This document shows positions 1-6,063 of a stretch of 8,665 nucleotides of DNA, one piece after another. The notes beneath the pieces were generated by a model. It worked only from the letters and a program-made list of their open reading frames with translations. It had not been told where the DNA came from and did no database searches. Position 1 is the stretch's first letter. The number at the start of each line of letters is the position of its first letter. The DNA lies in assembly GCA_003647095.1 (NCBI GenBank), contig QMME01000153.1, positions 1 through 8,665 of the forward strand, in the 5' to 3' direction. Position numbers and translations under genes: made by a program. This stretch comes from Deltaproteobacteria bacterium. Its GTDB lineage: Bacteria; Myxococcota; B64-G9.

Positions 1-246
1 AACGGCTCCGACGACGACGGCGACACTCTCGTCGATTGCGACGATCCCGACTGCGATAATGATATCCATTGCGTTACTCCCACAGAGGACTGCGCAAACG
101 GCTCCGACGACGACGGCGACACTCTCGTCGATTGCGACGATCCCGACTGCTCCGGTGCTGCCAACTGCCAGCAAACACAGGAAAACTGCTCGAATGGCAG
201 CGATGACGACGCCGATGGCTTTACCGATTGCAATGACAGTGATTGC
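1..246 (+). repeat. 96-bp tandem repeat, three units, encoding Asp/Cys modules
   Basis: Cores of 54 bp lie at 1-54, 97-150 and 193-246, an exact 96-bp (32-codon) period. The first two cores are identical at every base, while their 42-bp linkers differ. The third core keeps the amino-acid pattern but uses different codons and several substitutions. More units may lie left of the window. Confidence 0.9.
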
Positions 247-375
247 CAGCAGGATCCCGCCTGCAGCGACGGCAACGACAGCGGCGGCTGTGGCTGCGGC
301 AGCAGCGGCGAACGAGGAAACACCGGAGGCCTGGGCCTGCTGCTGGGGCTGTGGCTGACTATTCGCCGGCGCTGA
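1..375 (+). CDS. C-terminal part of a secreted Asp/Cys-repeat protein with a MYXO-CTERM-like tail
   Basis: The gene enters from the left edge, so its start and N-terminal part are missing; 124 codons are visible before TGA at 373-375. The visible part has three acidic Cys repeats starting at visible residues 1, 33 and 65. The first two have the core NGSDDDGDTLVDCDDPDC, and the third is a diverged version (NGSDDDADGFTDC...). Such DxDxDG-like runs resemble calcium-binding loops of thrombospondin type 3 or MopE-like repeats. After the repeats come a Gly/Cys segment (GGCGCGSSG, residues 95-103), a short hydrophobic stretch (about residues 109-121) and a final Arg-Arg-Arg. This tripartite tail resembles the MYXO-CTERM class of sorting signals, which anchor exported proteins and are processed by rhomboid-like proteases. 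Surface location and calcium binding are inferred. The function of the full protein cannot be seen. No downstream partner is obvious. Confidence 0.8.
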   Translation, partial: NGSDDDGDTLVDCDDPDCDNDIHCVTPTEDCANGSDDDGDTLVDCDDPDCSGAANCQQTQENCSNGSDDDADGFTDCNDSDCQQDPACSDGNDSGGCGCGSSGERGNTGGLGLLLGLWLTIRRR

Positions 376-395
376 CCCTCCTGGAGAAAAGTAGC

Positions 396-420
396 AAAAA
401 ATCGGCAAGCGCCCCTTGCC
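396..420 (-). terminator. Minus-strand Rho-independent terminator-like hairpin
   Basis: Plus-strand GGCAAG (404-409) and CTTGCC (415-420) form a 6-bp stem with a 5-base loop. On the minus strand the stem is followed after two bases by six T residues (the A run at 396-401). No T run follows on the plus strand, so it would act on leftward transcripts. No minus-strand gene lies just before it. It could stop read-through from the CLC gene, which ends at 1091 and would continue antisense across the isomerase gene. The short stem keeps confidence moderate. Confidence 0.45.
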
Positions 421-444
421 CCGGCCGGCCGTATTCGCTACACT
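416..444 (+). promoter_or_regulatory. Possible sigma70 promoter for the FKBP gene
   Basis: TTGCCC (416-421) and TACACT (439-444) are separated by exactly 17 bases, and each matches its consensus at four of six positions. Initiation would fall near 451, leaving a leader of about 145 bases. The -35 box overlaps the right arm of the terminator-like hairpin. An AT-rich patch at about 491-520 is an alternative promoter zone, but I found no well-spaced box pair there. Confidence 0.3.
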
Positions 445-551
445 TGCCCGGCAGGTGGCAATACCAACCCGGAAAGCAGCTCACCGAGTTCGAATTGTCA
501 TTTGCTTTGCATTTTCGATTGGGCCACTAGAAGTCATCAAGCGGGCAATCA

Positions 552-578
552 ACCGCCGGTGGTAAAGGTGCTGGCGGT
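552..578 (+). promoter_or_regulatory. Leader hairpin upstream of the FKBP start
   Basis: ACCGCC (552-557) pairs with GGCGGT (573-578). The stem extends inward through G-T, G-C and T-G pairs to about nine pairs around a 9-base loop (561-569). It ends 9 bases before the GAGG ribosome-binding site at 588-591. It has no T tail, so it is not a terminator. It may affect mRNA stability or translation of the isomerase, but no known riboswitch class is recognised. Confidence 0.35.
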
Positions 579-596
579 CAGGAAAGCGAGGTAGTC

Positions 597-1073
597 ATGA
601 AGATTGGCAAGGACGCAATGGTGGGGATCGAGTTCTCCATGTCGCTGGATTCCGGCGAGGAAGTCGACAGCTCCGAACCCGGCAAACCGCTTACCTTCGT
701 ATTTGACTGCGGTCAGATGCTGCCGGGTCTAGAGCGCCAACTGGAGGGCATGGAAGCGGGTCAGAGTACCAAGTTCACGGTGGAGCCCGAAGACGGCTTC
801 GGCATGCCGCGAGAAGAACTGCTGCAGAAGGTTCCCCGCAGCCGCTTCCCCGAGGGAAACGAACTCAAGCCGGGCATGGCCTTCATGTTCACCGGCCCTT
901 CTGGATCGCATCCCTTTACCGTGCGCGAGATTGATGACGAGAACGTCACCATCGATTTCAATCATCCCCTTTGCGGACAGCGCTTGCATTTCGACGTCAA
1001 GGTAGTGGAGGTTCGCCAAGCCACCGTCGAGGAATTGGAAAGCGCCCGCCAGGAGGCCACGGCCGAGGCCTGA
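597..1073 (+). CDS. SlyD/FkpB-type FKBP peptidyl-prolyl cis-trans isomerase
   Basis: This 158-residue protein catalyses prolyl cis-trans isomerisation and probably also acts as a folding chaperone. It lacks a signal peptide, so it should be cytoplasmic. The FKBP core is split in the SlyD manner: an N-terminal part (about 1-67, with the family-like PGLERQLEGMEAG at 43-55), an inserted chaperone flap (about 68-119) and a return to the FKBP fold through DFNHPLCGQRLHFDV (120-134). The length is closer to FkpB/SlpA (about 150) than to E. coli SlyD, and the His/Cys-rich metal-binding tail of SlyD is absent. The usual Ala of the NHPLAG motif is Cys126, and another Cys lies at 38. The ATG start is supported by GAGG 5 bases upstream. 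The gene stands alone and converges with the CLC gene, 17 bp apart and without a visible terminator between them. Family certain; SlyD versus FkpB naming is not. Confidence 0.93.
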   Translation: MKIGKDAMVGIEFSMSLDSGEEVDSSEPGKPLTFVFDCGQMLPGLERQLEGMEAGQSTKFTVEPEDGFGMPREELLQKVPRSRFPEGNELKPGMAFMFTGPSGSHPFTVREIDDENVTIDFNHPLCGQRLHFDVKVVEVRQATVEELESARQEATAEA

Positions 1074-1090
1074 AGCAACGTTCCCCAAAC

Positions 1091-2905
1091 CTAGTCGGTC
1101 AGCAACTGTTCCTGTTGCCCCCGGGTCAAGGCGGCATGGTAGGCAGAGATTACGTCTGCCCGGCTGAGCATGTCGATTACCCGCGTTTGCTCGTCTTCGG
1201 CAACGATGCAGATCTCATCCTCGCTGGAGTCGGCCATGAGTTTAACCGCTTGATACAAGTTGCTGGCGGGGCTGATGCTCACCAGCGGGTGGGATAAGTC
1301 CATGGCCACCACAAGTTGATCCAGTTCCTCGCGGACAATGACCGTGCGCAGTTCCCGGCCAGAAACCATGGCTATTGCCTGGCCCTGCTCGTCGAGGATG
1401 GGAAAGCTCGAATAGACGGAATTCTCGTACAGTTCGGCAAGCTCCTGCAGGCCGGTGTCGGGGCGAACCGTCACCAGCCTGTTCTTTCCCGTGCGGGAGG
1501 CCAGCACCTGGCGCACGGTGATGCGCTTGAGCACCGCCTCCATCATGTCGGTGATGTGCACCGGGGCCTCGAAACGACTGCCAAGTTGAGCCTCATATAT
1601 GGTGTGGCGCTTGCATAGCATGTAGGCGATGAAGCACACCCACATTGAGGGCACCAGCAGGTGGTAGTTGCCGGTCATCTCCGAGACCATGATGATGGTA
1701 GAGATAGGGGTGTTGGCAGCTCCGGCGAAAAAACCGGCCATGCCCACGATGGCGAAGGCACCCGGTTGCAGTTGCATCCCCGGCAAGATCTTCTGCAGCA
1801 GTGTACCCGTGGCCCCACCCAGGCAGGCGCCGATGACCACCGCCGGACCGAAAACACCGCCACTGCCGCCGGTAGCAATGGTGAACGAGGTGGTGGCGAT
1901 CTTGGCCAGGCCAACCGCAAACAACAACGTCAGACCTCCCTGGCCGAACAAGGCCTTCTGGGCGAAGCCGTAGCCGGTGGCGATGGCCTGAGGAAGTACC
2001 AGGGCAACCACTCCCACGGCGATCCCACCCAGCATGGGTTTGATGTGGTTGGGAAGCGGCAGCTTACGAAACATGTCTCGGGTACCGTAGAAAAACTTGA
2101 TGTATAGTATGGCCCCGGCGGCTACCACCAGTGCCAGAACGAAGTAGGGACCAAGTTCCAGAGGATTACGAAAGCAATAGCCGGGATTGGTGAACAACGG
2201 ATTCCAGCCGAACTTCATGGCGAACACGCCATAGGCGATAATGGAGGCAATCACCGAGGGAACGATGACCTCGTATTCTTGGTCGAGTTCGCGGTAGAGC
2301 ACCTCGGCGGAAAACAAGGCTCCGGCCAGCGGAGCGTGGAAGATGGCCCCCACGCCGGCACCCAAACCGGCCGCCATCAGCACCCTCCGGTCGTGCGGCC
2401 GCAATCGTAGCCAGCTACCCAACAGCGAACCGAAGCCAGCACCGATCTGTGCAATGGGACCTTCACGACCGCCAGAGCCTCCGGAACCGATGGTGAGAGC
2501 CGAGGCCAGGGCCTTTATCAACGGCACCCGGGCACGGATCTTGCCTGCCTTGTTGTGGTAGGCATCCAGGGCGGCATCAGTACCGTGCCCTTCGGCCTCG
2601 GGAGCCAACCAGAATACCAGTACCCCGCTGAGCAGTCCGCCCAGCACCGGCATCAGAAACAGCACCCAGCGCCTGAGTTCTCCTTCAGGGGCGAGGAACA
2701 GCGGCGATTCTCCACCCGGAGGGGGAGGATGGTAGCCGGCCAGGGTTTCCAGAAACAACCAGCGCCCGGCATCGAGCATTACGTAGAAGGCGATGGCCCC
2801 CAGGCCGGCGATCAAACCCACCAGGGCCGATAACGCCATCAACCGCCACAGGTCGCGCAGCATGGGAGTGGGCAGAACTCTTTTCAGGTGTATGAAGCCT
2901 CTCAC
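1091..2905 (-). CDS. CLC-family chloride channel/antiporter with tandem CBS domains
   Basis: This 604-residue inner-membrane protein moves Cl- or a related anion, as a channel or an H+-coupled antiporter. The CLC membrane domain spans about residues 15-440. Its motifs are GHGTD (106-110, replacing GSGIP), GREGP with the gating glutamate at 148, GVFGP (350-354) and a tyrosine at 437 in the place of the CLC-ec1 central Tyr445. The helix equivalent to the CLC-ec1 proton-glutamate region reads APLAGALFSAEV, so the Glu203 position is Val202. Two cytoplasmic CBS domains follow (about 462-525 and 534-592), which in this family often bind adenine nucleotides. I chose GTG at 2905 because GGAGG lies 10 bases upstream and a promoter precedes it. 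The open frame runs on to 3286, but that part would cover the promoter and the pgm start and has no family-like sequence. ATG at 2968 and 2863 are less likely starts. TAG stop at 1091-1093. Confidence 0.93.
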   Translation of the reverse strand: MRGFIHLKRVLPTPMLRDLWRLMALSALVGLIAGLGAIAFYVMLDAGRWLFLETLAGYHPPPPGGESPLFLAPEGELRRWVLFLMPVLGGLLSGVLVFWLAPEAEGHGTDAALDAYHNKAGKIRARVPLIKALASALTIGSGGSGGREGPIAQIGAGFGSLLGSWLRLRPHDRRVLMAAGLGAGVGAIFHAPLAGALFSAEVLYRELDQEYEVIVPSVIASIIAYGVFAMKFGWNPLFTNPGYCFRNPLELGPYFVLALVVAAGAILYIKFFYGTRDMFRKLPLPNHIKPMLGGIAVGVVALVLPQAIATGYGFAQKALFGQGGLTLLFAVGLAKIATTSFTIATGGSGGVFGPAVVIGACLGGATGTLLQKILPGMQLQPGAFAIVGMAGFFAGAANTPISTIIMVSEMTGNYHLLVPSMWVCFIAYMLCKRHTIYEAQLGSRFEAPVHITDMMEAVLKRITVRQVLASRTGKNRLVTVRPDTGLQELAELYENSVYSSFPILDEQGQAIAMVSGRELRTVIVREELDQLVVAMDLSHPLVSISPASNLYQAVKLMADSSEDEICIVAEDEQTRVIDMLSRADVISAYHAALTRGQQEQLLTD

Positions 2906-2915
2906 GCTTTGGCTA

Positions 2916-2920
2916 CCTCC
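2916..2920 (-). promoter_or_regulatory. Ribosome-binding site that sets the CLC GTG start
   Basis: Minus-strand GGAGG (plus-strand CCTCC) sits 10 bases before GTG at 2905. No comparable site precedes the in-frame ATG codons at 2968 or 2863, so this site favours the GTG start. The spacing is slightly long. Confidence 0.65.
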
Positions 2921-2930
2921 AGCGGCGCTG

Positions 2931-2959
2931 ATTGTGTTGTCTGGGGGGATGGATGTCAA
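2931..2959 (-). promoter_or_regulatory. Sigma70 promoter of the CLC gene
   Basis: On the minus strand, a perfect TTGACA (plus 2954-2959) is followed after 17 bases by CACAAT (plus 2931-2936), which matches TATAAT at four of six positions. Initiation would fall near 2924, just before the GGAGG site, giving a very short leader of about 20 bases. Confidence 0.6.
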
Positions 2960-2967
2960 CCTTGACA
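2954..2967. promoter_or_regulatory. Palindrome TGTCAACCTTGACA between divergent genes
   Basis: This is a perfect 6-bp inverted repeat with a 2-base centre, lying mid-way between the CLC and pgm starts. Each arm reads TTGACA outward, so it can present a -35 box to both strands. It may be only two abutting promoters, or also an operator for a dimeric regulator. No regulator gene is in the window. Confidence 0.55.
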
Positions 2968-2990
2968 TTCTTGCTGCTGGCGGATTGACT
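2962..2990 (+). promoter_or_regulatory. Possible pgm promoter, weak -10
   Basis: Perfect TTGACA (2962-2967) is followed after 17 bases by TTGACT (2985-2990), which matches the -10 consensus at only three of six positions. If used, initiation would be near 2997, about 26 bases before the pgm ATG. The poor -10 suggests a weak or activator-dependent promoter. Confidence 0.35.
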
Positions 2991-3012
2991 GGGTCAGCCT
3001 TGCAAGAGCACT

Positions 3013-3017
3013 GGAGG
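3013..3017 (+). promoter_or_regulatory. Ribosome-binding site that sets the pgm ATG start
   Basis: GGAGG ends 5 bases before ATG at 3023. An in-frame GTG at 3017 overlaps the last base of this site and so cannot use it. The ATG at 3023 is therefore preferred. Confidence 0.75.
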
Positions 3018-3022
3018 TGGCG

Positions 3023-4678
3023 ATGAGTACAAAAGCCAGGCCCGGGCAACCGGCACCACGTGAACTTCTGATCGATCCCGCACGCCTGCAGCAGGAATAC
3101 TACCGGTTGCGGCCCGATCCGGCCGAGCCCGGACAGCGGGTATCTTTTGGCACCTCCGGCCACCGAGGCAGTGCCAGCGCTCGTACCTTCAACGAGCGCC
3201 ATATCCTGGCTATCAGCCAGGCCATATGCGACTGGCGCCAGGGCCAGGGCATTACCGGGCCGCTGTTTCTGGGCCGCGATACCCATGCACTCAGCGAACC
3301 CGCCTACCAGACTGCACTAGAGGTTTTCGCCGGCAACGGTGTGCCGCTGGTGCTGCAGCACGGTGACCGACCGGTGCCCACCCCGGTAATCTCGCATGCC
3401 ATCCTGGCCTACAACCGCCGGGGCCGGGCGCAGGCAGACGGAGTGGTGGTGACACCTTCTCATAACCCGCCCGAAGACGGCGGCTTCAAGTACAACCCCC
3501 CCCACGGTGGGCCGGCCGAAACCGCAGTCACCCGGGCCATAGAGCAGTTGGCCAACCAGTATCTGCAGGCGGGGCTGGCCGGCGTCAGACGCATCGGGGT
3601 GGAGCAATCCGTGGCGGACAAGGAAGTATCGCGCCAGGGCCTGTGCGAGGAATACAGCCGTGATCTCGATACGGTGATCGATCTTGAGGTCATCGCCGCA
3701 GCGGGCGTTCGCCTGGGCGTGGATCCCCTGGGTGGAGCATCACTGTCGGTTTGGCAGAACGTCGCCGAACTGCACCGGCTGAACATCGAGGTGGTCAATA
3801 CCCGGCTGGATCCCACTTTCTCCTTCGTTCCGCTCGACCACGACGGCCGTATCCGCATGGACTGCTCCTCGCCCTACGTCATGAGCCGGCTGGTCGAACA
3901 CCGCGAACATTTCGACGTGGCCTGCGGCACCGATCCCGACGCCGACAGACACGGCATCGTCACTCGCTCGGCGGGTCTGCTCCCGGCCAACCGTTACCTT
4001 ACGGCCGCCGCCTGGTACCTGTTTACCAACCGGCCAAACTGGCCGGCCGGGTTGCCACTGGGCAAAACCGTGGTTACCACCGCCCTGCTCGATCGCCTGG
4101 CCCGGCAGTTGGGCAGGCAGGTGTTCGAGGTGCCGGTGGGATTCAAGTGGTTTGCCGAGGAACTGTTAGCGGGACGGCTGGGTTTTGCCGGCGAGGAGAG
4201 CGCCGGGGCCTCGCTGCTGCGGCGCGACGGGCGGGTGTGGACCACCGACAAGGACGGCATGGTAATGTGCCTGCTGGCGGCCGAGTTGTTGGCCCGCCTG
4301 GGTCGCGATGCCGGCCAGTTGGCAGACGAGCTGGAGCAGCGCTTCGGCAAGCCCAGCTTCCAGCGCATCGATCTGCCGGTATCGGCCGAACAAAAAGCCC
4401 GCCTGACCTCTCTGGGCCAGGCCGGGAGCGAACCGGAGCTGGCGGCCGGCGAACCAGTGGAGGAATATCTCACCACCGCGCCCGGCAACGGTCAGCCCAT
4501 CGGCGGGGTCAAGGTAAAGACCGCTTCCGGTTGGTTCGCGGTACGTCCCTCGGGCACGGAAAGCGCTTGTAAGATCTACGCCGAGAGCTTCTCCGGAGAG
4601 CGGCACCTGCAGGCCCTGCTGGACGACGCTCGGAAGCTGCTGGACGCGGCAGTACTCGAGCGGCCAGGCAGAGATTGA
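3023..4678 (+). CDS. pgm: Phosphoglucomutase (alpha-D-glucose type)
   Basis: This 551-residue cytoplasmic enzyme interconverts glucose 1-phosphate and glucose 6-phosphate, linking glycolysis to glycogen, UDP-glucose and envelope sugar synthesis. All four domains of the alpha-D-phosphohexomutase fold are present. GTSGHRG lies at 43-49. The phosphoserine loop TPSHNPPEDGG has the catalytic Ser at 146, the same number as in E. coli Pgm. The Mg2+ loop DPDADR has Asp at 304, 306 and 308. The sugar-binding loop GEESAG is at 390-395, and the phosphate-binding loop RPSGTES is at 508-514. Length agrees with the E. coli-type family (about 546). ATG at 3023 is set by GGAGG 5 bases upstream. A run of eight C residues (3496-3503) falls just after the catalytic loop, but the frame is intact. 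The gene diverges from CLC and converges with the TPR operon, 15 bp apart. No sugar-metabolism neighbour is visible. Confidence 0.96.
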   Translation: MSTKARPGQPAPRELLIDPARLQQEYYRLRPDPAEPGQRVSFGTSGHRGSASARTFNERHILAISQAICDWRQGQGITGPLFLGRDTHALSEPAYQTALEVFAGNGVPLVLQHGDRPVPTPVISHAILAYNRRGRAQADGVVVTPSHNPPEDGGFKYNPPHGGPAETAVTRAIEQLANQYLQAGLAGVRRIGVEQSVADKEVSRQGLCEEYSRDLDTVIDLEVIAAAGVRLGVDPLGGASLSVWQNVAELHRLNIEVVNTRLDPTFSFVPLDHDGRIRMDCSSPYVMSRLVEHREHFDVACGTDPDADRHGIVTRSAGLLPANRYLTAAAWYLFTNRPNWPAGLPLGKTVVTTALLDRLARQLGRQVFEVPVGFKWFAEELLAGRLGFAGEESAGASLLRRDGRVWTTDKDGMVMCLLAAELLARLGRDAGQLADELEQRFGKPSFQRIDLPVSAEQKARLTSLGQAGSEPELAAGEPVEEYLTTAPGNGQPIGGVKVKTASGWFAVRPSGTESACKIYAESFSGERHLQALLDDARKLLDAAVLERPGRD

Positions 4679-4693
4679 CGACCGGTGGATGCT

Positions 4694-4951
4694 TCAGCGC
4701 AGAAACGGCGCGTTCTTGTTCTCGATGATACGCCGGGAAAATTGCTGCCGGGGCAGGCGGAAAGACTGGAAGCGCTTCTTGATGCGCTTGAAAAAAACCA
4801 TGATCTGGGGTGTCTTGACATGGCCCTCGATGTCCAGATCATCGAAGCGATATACCCGCACCGAGCCGGCTGCCTTTTTCTTCTCGGCTGCCGGAGCCGG
4901 GTGGGTCAGGGCCAGCTGCACGGCCACCACCAGCAATAACAACCGTCTCAT
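4694..4951 (-). CDS. Small exported protein, last gene of the TPR operon
   Basis: This 85-residue protein has a clear Sec signal: two Arg, a hydrophobic core (about 4-16) and an Ala-rich cleavage region near residues 19-22. The mature part of about 63 residues is very basic. It carries the segment YRFDDLDIEGHVKTPQ (34-49) followed by MVFFKR and many Lys/Arg, and should be periplasmic. I do not recognise a named domain. An IEG...P...FF..R pattern recalls short proteins or segments near TPR and TonB-like genes in Myxococcota and relatives, but that is memory-level resemblance only. Its ATG overlaps the stop of the upstream TPR lipoprotein gene as ATGA (4948-4951), showing translational coupling, which is the best evidence that it is real. 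It ends 15 bp from the pgm stop, with no terminator seen in the gap. A T7 run encodes VFF at about residues 52-54. Confidence 0.8.
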   Translation of the reverse strand: MRRLLLLVVAVQLALTHPAPAAEKKKAAGSVRVYRFDDLDIEGHVKTPQIMVFFKRIKKRFQSFRLPRQQFSRRIIENKNAPFLR

Positions 4952-6063
4952 TTCTTGCCCCCTGCACAGGCCTGGGGAGCGGCCAGCTTGATGTCTTCGA
5001 TGAAGCCACGCACCTGCTTGCTGCCCTCGGCCGTGGCTCGCCCCGAGGCCAAGTAGCGTTGGAACGCCTGACAGGCCCAGTCGGGGCGCTTTTTCTCGTT
5101 CATGTAGAGAATACCCAGGTTGAACAACGCCTGGGGGTTGCTCAGGTCAAGACCGAGTATCTGCCGGTAACTGCGTTCGGCAAGTTCGATCCGGCCCAGG
5201 GCTCGCTCGGCCACGGCTTCCCCCAGCAAGGCCTCGATGTTGCCGGGGTCGTTCTTGATCACCTTGCGGAAGGTGGCCGCTGCTCGCTGCCAGTCACCGC
5301 AGTCGAGGTAGATGGCCGCCATATTGAGCCCGGCCCGCGAGAAGTGGGAATCGCGGCTGAAGGCCCTGGCGAACAGGTCAATTGCTGCCTGTACCCGCCC
5401 TTCCTTCCAAAGGGCCATGGCCCGGTTGTTGAGAATGCGCGGATCATCGGGCTTGAGCAACAAGGCCTGCCGGAACAACTCCTCGGCCATGGCCGGCTCG
5501 TCCTTCTCGGAAAAAATGATGGCCAGGTTGTTGTAGGCGAGCGGATTCTTGGGATCGCGGGATAGCACGTAGCGAGCCTGGTCCATGGCCTGATCCAGCC
5601 TGCCCATCAGCCGCAACAATACCGCCAGGTTGTTGCGGGCCACCAGGTTCCGCGGGTGTCTGGCGATGAAGGTCTCGAGCAGCGTCACGCCCCGCTCCGG
5701 CCGCCCCTGGGCCCGGTACACGTCCGCCAGGGCAAAAGTGGCCGCCTCGTCCTGCGGCCGGCAGCGCAAGGCCTGGCGCAGGGCGGAAATCGCCCCGGCG
5801 AAATCATGCCCGCGGGCACGCAGCAGACCCAGGTTGAAATGGGCCTGGTAGAAGTCGGGTTCCAGACGGCAGGCTTTTTCCAGCTCGTGCTTGGCGGTGA
5901 AGTAGTCGGCATCCTCGGCCCGCATCAATGCCACCGCCCGGTTGAAGGCCCGGCGTGCCTGTGCCCGCGCCTGCAGGTGGGCCTGGTCGGGCTGGACCGG
6001 CCGGTGCGGCGCACAGGCCACAAACAGGACCAGTATCCCAGTCAGTGGCCACAGCCGCTTCAT
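4948..6063 (-). CDS. TPR-repeat lipoprotein
   Basis: This 371-residue protein begins with a lipoprotein signal: MKR, a hydrophobic stretch, then LFVAC with the lipidation Cys at 17. It is therefore probably membrane-anchored and faces the periplasm. From about residue 35 to 350 it is built of about nine TPR units, for example AHFNLGLLRARGHDFAGAIS, ARNNLAVLLRLMGRLDQAMD and AYNNLAIIFSEKDEPAMAEE. Such arrays are protein-binding scaffolds. The start at 6063 is chosen over an upstream in-frame start at 6153 because only it places the signal peptide at the N-terminus, and because it overlaps the stop of the preceding gene as ATGA (6060-6063). TPR lipoproteins of this size include AglT of Myxococcus gliding motility and PilF/PilW-type pilotins. 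The length and operon context fit an AglT-like protein better, but this is inference. Confidence 0.9.
   Translation of the reverse strand: MKRLWPLTGILVLFVACAPHRPVQPDQAHLQARAQARRAFNRAVALMRAEDADYFTAKHELEKACRLEPDFYQAHFNLGLLRARGHDFAGAISALRQALRCRPQDEAATFALADVYRAQGRPERGVTLLETFIARHPRNLVARNNLAVLLRLMGRLDQAMDQARYVLSRDPKNPLAYNNLAIIFSEKDEPAMAEELFRQALLLKPDDPRILNNRAMALWKEGRVQAAIDLFARAFSRDSHFSRAGLNMAAIYLDCGDWQRAAATFRKVIKNDPGNIEALLGEAVAERALGRIELAERSYRQILGLDLSNPQALFNLGILYMNEKKRPDWACQAFQRYLASGRATAEGSKQVRGFIEDIKLAAPQACAGGKK

Noticed and set aside
243..530. 95-codon plus-strand open frame across the end of the repeat-protein gene
   Set aside because: It overlaps the repeat-protein frame, is Arg/Gln-rich by frame-shift composition, and has no ribosome-binding site or recognisable feature.
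2990..3004. Sigma54-like TGG...TTGCA element before pgm
   Set aside because: The GG-to-GC distance is one base short of the required spacing, and the -24 part is otherwise a poor match.
2906..3286. Extension of the CLC reading frame to an upstream start at 3286
   Set aside because: It would cover the divergent promoter and 264 bp of pgm, has no CLC-like sequence, and the GTG at 2905 has a proper GGAGG site.
3751..4572. Second plus-strand open frame of 273 codons inside pgm
   Set aside because: It is out of frame with the clearly intact pgm and is Arg/Gly-rich in the manner of a frame-shadow.
4787..4800. T TTT TTC slippery heptamer in the small exported protein gene
   Set aside because: The zero frame gives a sensible full protein, no stimulatory structure or conserved -1 product was evident, and a T7 run for Val-Phe-Phe is unremarkable.
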